NCBI GenBank assembly: GCA_944390305.1
Contig: CALXPX010000016.1
Span: 1 to 17,096, forward strand
Direction: 5' to 3'
DNA from: an uncultured Clostridia bacterium
GTDB lineage: Bacteria; Bacillota; Clostridia; TANB77; CAG-508
DNA length: 17,096 nt
The translations under genes were made by a program, and so were the position numbers. Positions 15,194 through 17,096 of this stretch are shown here, one piece after another. The notes below the pieces were generated by a model. That model saw only the letters and a program-made list of their open reading frames with translations, was not told the DNA's origin and did no database searches. Every line of letters starts with the position of its first letter. Within the stretch, counting starts at the first letter, position 1.

Positions 15194-15223
15194 ATAAGAA
15201 CTTGCTATATAGCAAGTTCTTAT
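15194..15223. terminator. Palindromic terminator of the mreB operon
   Basis: A perfect 30-nt palindrome: ATAAGAACTTGCTAT (15194-15208) is followed directly by its complement (15209-15223). In RNA it forms a stem of 13 bp with a 4-nt loop. The T tract is weak (TATTATT), so a role as a protein-binding site cannot be excluded. Confidence 0.75.
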
Positions 15224-15225
15224 TA

Positions 15226-15254
15226 TTGCAAAAATTAATTTTATATAGTATAAT
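15226..15254 (+). promoter_or_regulatory. Sigma-A promoter of the 195-aa gene
   Basis: TTGCAA (15226-15231), a 17-nt spacer and TATAAT (15249-15254). The expected start is near 15261, giving a leader of about 46 nt to the ATG at 15307. Confidence 0.8.
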
Positions 15255-15306
15255 TAATATTACAGCATATGAATATGCGAGTAAAAAAAGAAAGAGGTTT
15301 TCTTAG

Positions 15307-15894
15307 ATGGGACTTAAGCATGTAACAGAGGCATTTTTCGTTTTGAAGGAGAACGAACGGTTCTCACTCTATGATATAACAGAGGATGGATTAAAAGAAA
15401 ATGTCTACCTTTGCGCATACTTAGGAGGTGAATTTATTTCTTATAAGGTATTAGGGAAAAGCTCAAAGTTTGAAGACAGAGTAAAGACATCAAAAGGTGT
15501 ATGCCTTATTGATAATATGGCTAAAAATTATATAGCTTTTCTGTTTGCGAAAGAGGAGAAGATACCGATACTGAGAAATTTTACAATTTTTGGACAGTAC
15601 AAAATAAGGGGGACGATAACAAAAGGTAAAGTAAAAAACATACCTATTATTTCCACTATAAAAAGACAAAATATTAAGAGGGGAACTGTAGATACATCTG
15701 ATTCTGAGGTTTTCTTCTTAGATTGGATAAGTTCCAATGAAAAATTTGCTTCTGAAATTAAGCGTTTAGAAAAAATGTTAAGTTCAGATGTGCTTTTTAA
15801 TTTCCTAGGAGATATAAAAGGAATCAATCTTTTTTCTGGAAAGGACAATGGCATTTTAGCATCTTTTTTGTATCAAGTAGGTCGTAATATTTGA
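15307..15894 (+). CDS. Uncharacterised 195-aa protein
   Basis: I do not recognise this protein. It is soluble, with no signal peptide or membrane helix. Residues 1-110 look beta-rich (SLYDITEDGLKENVYLCAYL, EFISYKVLGKSSKF, NFTIFGQYKIRGTITKGKVK), which would fit a small barrel or sandwich domain. Residues 140-195 look helical (SEIKRLEKMLSSDVLFNFL, GILASFLYQVGRNI). There are two cysteines (36 and 66) and no metal motif. AAGAGG lies nine bases before the ATG. It forms a complete transcription unit, with promoter 15226-15254 and terminator 15911-15946. Base composition is slightly less AT-rich in the first 100 bases (GAACGAACGG, CTTTGCGCATAC) than in its neighbours, but the shift is too small to claim transfer. 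Confidence 0.8.
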   Translation: MGLKHVTEAFFVLKENERFSLYDITEDGLKENVYLCAYLGGEFISYKVLGKSSKFEDRVKTSKGVCLIDNMAKNYIAFLFAKEEKIPILRNFTIFGQYKIRGTITKGKVKNIPIISTIKRQNIKRGTVDTSDSEVFFLDWISSNEKFASEIKRLEKMLSSDVLFNFLGDIKGINLFSGKDNGILASFLYQVGRNI

Positions 15895-15910
15895 GAAAAC
15901 AACTACTTTA

Positions 15911-15946
15911 AAAAGAACCGGTGCTTATTGCACTGGTTCTTTTTTA
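15911..15946 (+). terminator. Rho-independent terminator of the 195-aa gene
   Basis: The stem AAAAGAACCGGTG (15911-15923) pairs with CACTGGTTCTTTT (15931-15943) over 13 pairs including one G-U, with a 7-nt loop and a following T run. Confidence 0.92.
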
Positions 15947-15965
15947 GAAAAAAGTGAAAATTCCC

Positions 15966-15995
15966 TTGACTTTTATTTGCTTAGTGTACTAAAAT
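15966..15995 (+). promoter_or_regulatory. Sigma-A promoter of the 307-aa gene
   Basis: TTGACT (15966-15971), an 18-nt spacer and TAAAAT (15990-15995). The -10 box is overlapped by the palindrome TTAGTGTACTAA, so binding there would block RNA polymerase. Confidence 0.7.
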
Positions 15996-16024
15996 ATTAG
16001 TAGAAGTTAAATAAAAGTACTAAT
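15981..16024. promoter_or_regulatory. Operator-like cluster of TTAGT/ACTAA half-sites
   Basis: TTAGTGTACTAA (15981-15992) is a perfect 12-nt palindrome over the -10 region. A second pair, ATTAGTA (15996-16002) and TACTAAT (16018-16024), is an inverted repeat with a 15-nt gap around and after the transcription start. So the same half-site occurs four times in 44 bp, twice in each orientation. The layout suits a dimeric repressor. The half-site recalls FapR-type boxes but the spacing differs, so the regulator is not identified. Confidence 0.5.
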
Positions 16025-16060
16025 TAACATAATATTAAAACAAAGGAGGTACAGTTTACA

Positions 16061-16984
16061 ATGCCTAGACGTGGGATAGTAAACGTGAGAATGGTAATCA
16101 CGGAAGAAAAAATTTTATCAAATATAGAAAAAGTTCAAAGACTTATTAATCCAAATAGCAAAAAACAGATAGTAGAATTGGATGATAATTCTTATTTTAA
16201 AGATTTGGTAGAATCAATAAAAACATATTTAATTGAATACCCTAAAAAGAAGAATTTTCCAAAGAGTGTTTATGACGCTGCTTATGGATTAGTAGAATAT
16301 GCTACAAATCAATTTGAGGAAAATACAAAACAAATAGAAGAATTAATAAAACAAAGAGAGAATAATATAAAATTAGCAGCTATTTTAAAACAAACTGCTG
16401 CAATAGTAGAGTCAAAAGATAGTGAATGGAAAAAAAGTGTTCAATCAATAGAAAATCAGTTTGCAGAAGATGTTATAGAGGCACTTCAAGTAATTGGTAG
16501 AACTAAAAGTGATGATTCTCAAAATCATCAAGACGCATTAAAACTTATTAATGCTAGAATTGCAAATTTAGAGTCAAATTTACATATTGAAATAGATATG
16601 GAAAGAGTAGAAGATAGATCTAAAGCATTAAGCTATATTGGAATAGAAATAGCAGATGCATTAAAATTAATACCTACACCTGTTGAAGAAGTTAATAAGA
16701 TAACTACTGAAGAACCTGCAATAGAAAATGTTGCAAAAGAAGAAGTTGTAGATGCAAATACAATTATTAATGACAATGTTATGTCTGCTAATAGCAATAA
16801 TAATATGAATGTTAATCAGCCAGTACAGTTTAATGAAGAAAAACCAAAGAAGGTAAAATCTTCATTATGGAATAGAATTAAAAATAGTAAGATCGTTAGA
16901 GCTGTAAAATATGCTTTAAGAATTAAAGTAGTATTACAATTACCAGAAGCTCTACCAGAAGGAAATAGGGAAGATAACAAATAA
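16061..16984 (+). CDS. Uncharacterised 307-aa helical protein with a basic C-terminal helix
   Basis: I do not recognise this protein. There is no signal peptide and no cysteine. Residues about 75-205 are mostly helical and charged, likely coiled coil in part (NQFEENTKQIEELIKQREN, EIDMERVEDRSKALSYIG). Residues 206-262 form an acidic, Asn-rich, low-complexity linker (SANSNNNMNVNQP). Residues 263-290 are a strongly basic amphipathic helix (KKVKSSLWNRIKNSKIVRAV), followed by a short hydrophobic LQLPEALPEG tail. That layout suggests a helical bundle tethered by a flexible linker to a peripheral membrane or nucleic-acid contact. AAAGGAGG lies 11 bases before the ATG; a second ATG at 16091 would drop ten residues. 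The gene has its own promoter, an operator-like repeat set and a strong terminator. Confidence 0.8.
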   Translation: MPRRGIVNVRMVITEEKILSNIEKVQRLINPNSKKQIVELDDNSYFKDLVESIKTYLIEYPKKKNFPKSVYDAAYGLVEYATNQFEENTKQIEELIKQRENNIKLAAILKQTAAIVESKDSEWKKSVQSIENQFAEDVIEALQVIGRTKSDDSQNHQDALKLINARIANLESNLHIEIDMERVEDRSKALSYIGIEIADALKLIPTPVEEVNKITTEEPAIENVAKEEVVDANTIINDNVMSANSNNNMNVNQPVQFNEEKPKKVKSSLWNRIKNSKIVRAVKYALRIKVVLQLPEALPEGNREDNK

Positions 16985-17008
16985 AGATTTTATATAAATA
17001 AATATAGA

Positions 17009-17052
17009 AAAACTATGTATTTTAATAAAATCTAAAATACATAGTTTTATAT
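17009..17052. terminator. Terminator after the 307-aa gene, possibly bidirectional
   Basis: A perfect 16-bp stem pairs AAAACTATGTATTTTA (17009-17024) with 17033-17048, with an 8-nt loop and T-rich sequence after it. The symmetrical A and T ends would let it act on both strands. Confidence 0.88.
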
Positions 17053-17096
17053 ATTTTATTTAGAACTAAAATTTGCATAATTTATTAAAAAACTAT

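Overview
The window is very AT-rich, with A/T-ending codons, strong GGAGG-type ribosome binding sites, sigma-A style promoters (TTGACA/TATAAT) and hairpin-plus-T-run terminators. Together with the LL-diaminopimelate aminotransferase route to lysine/DAP, this points to a low-GC Bacillota chromosome, most likely a clostridial, possibly gut-associated, lineage. I cannot name the genus. I see no phage, IS, CRISPR, tRNA or rRNA signature.

Layout. (1) 1-404: the C-terminal part of ispH (isoprenoid synthesis), closed by a hairpin shared with the convergent gene. (2) 497-2044, minus strand: a Sel1-repeat protein with an unrecognised N-terminal region. It is driven by a near-consensus promoter that diverges from the promoter of the next operon. 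(3) 2333-6513: an operon of an alpha/beta hydrolase, a membrane-anchored MurF-type ligase, a frameshifted D-Ala-D-Ala ligase and an unknown 207-aa protein. (4) 6601-6810: a 69-aa orphan with its own promoter and terminator. (5) 6932-8785: asparagine synthase-like amidotransferase. (6) 8786-9326: a 540-bp spacer holding what looks like a decayed minus-strand coding sequence and a good promoter for dapF. (7) 9336-11427: dapF and dapL, overlapping. (8) 11737-15186: mreB, a TetR regulator and an acyl-CoA synthetase in one tight operon. (9) 15307-15894 and 16061-16984: two monocistronic genes of unknown function, each with its own promoter and terminator. The second has an operator-like set of TTAGT/ACTAA half-sites.

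The theme is cell-wall precursor supply and elongation. IspH feeds undecaprenyl lipid synthesis, DapL and DapF make meso-DAP, Ddl makes D-Ala-D-Ala, and MurF joins the dipeptide to the UDP-MurNAc tripeptide. MreB organises elongation, and the AsnB-like enzyme might amidate meso-DAP rather than (or as well as) make asparagine.

The most notable anomalies are in the hydrolase-murF-ddl operon. The ddl reading frame is broken by a +1 shift. The hydrolase has an excellent Shine-Dalgarno placed for an ATA codon where its family normally has ATG. Either the operon is decaying (with a second ddl elsewhere), expression is unusual, or the sequence carries errors. I found no clear-cut new defence or mobile system. 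The best candidates for undescribed biology are the unknown genes at 5890, 6601, 15307 and 16061 and the N-terminal region of the Sel1 protein.
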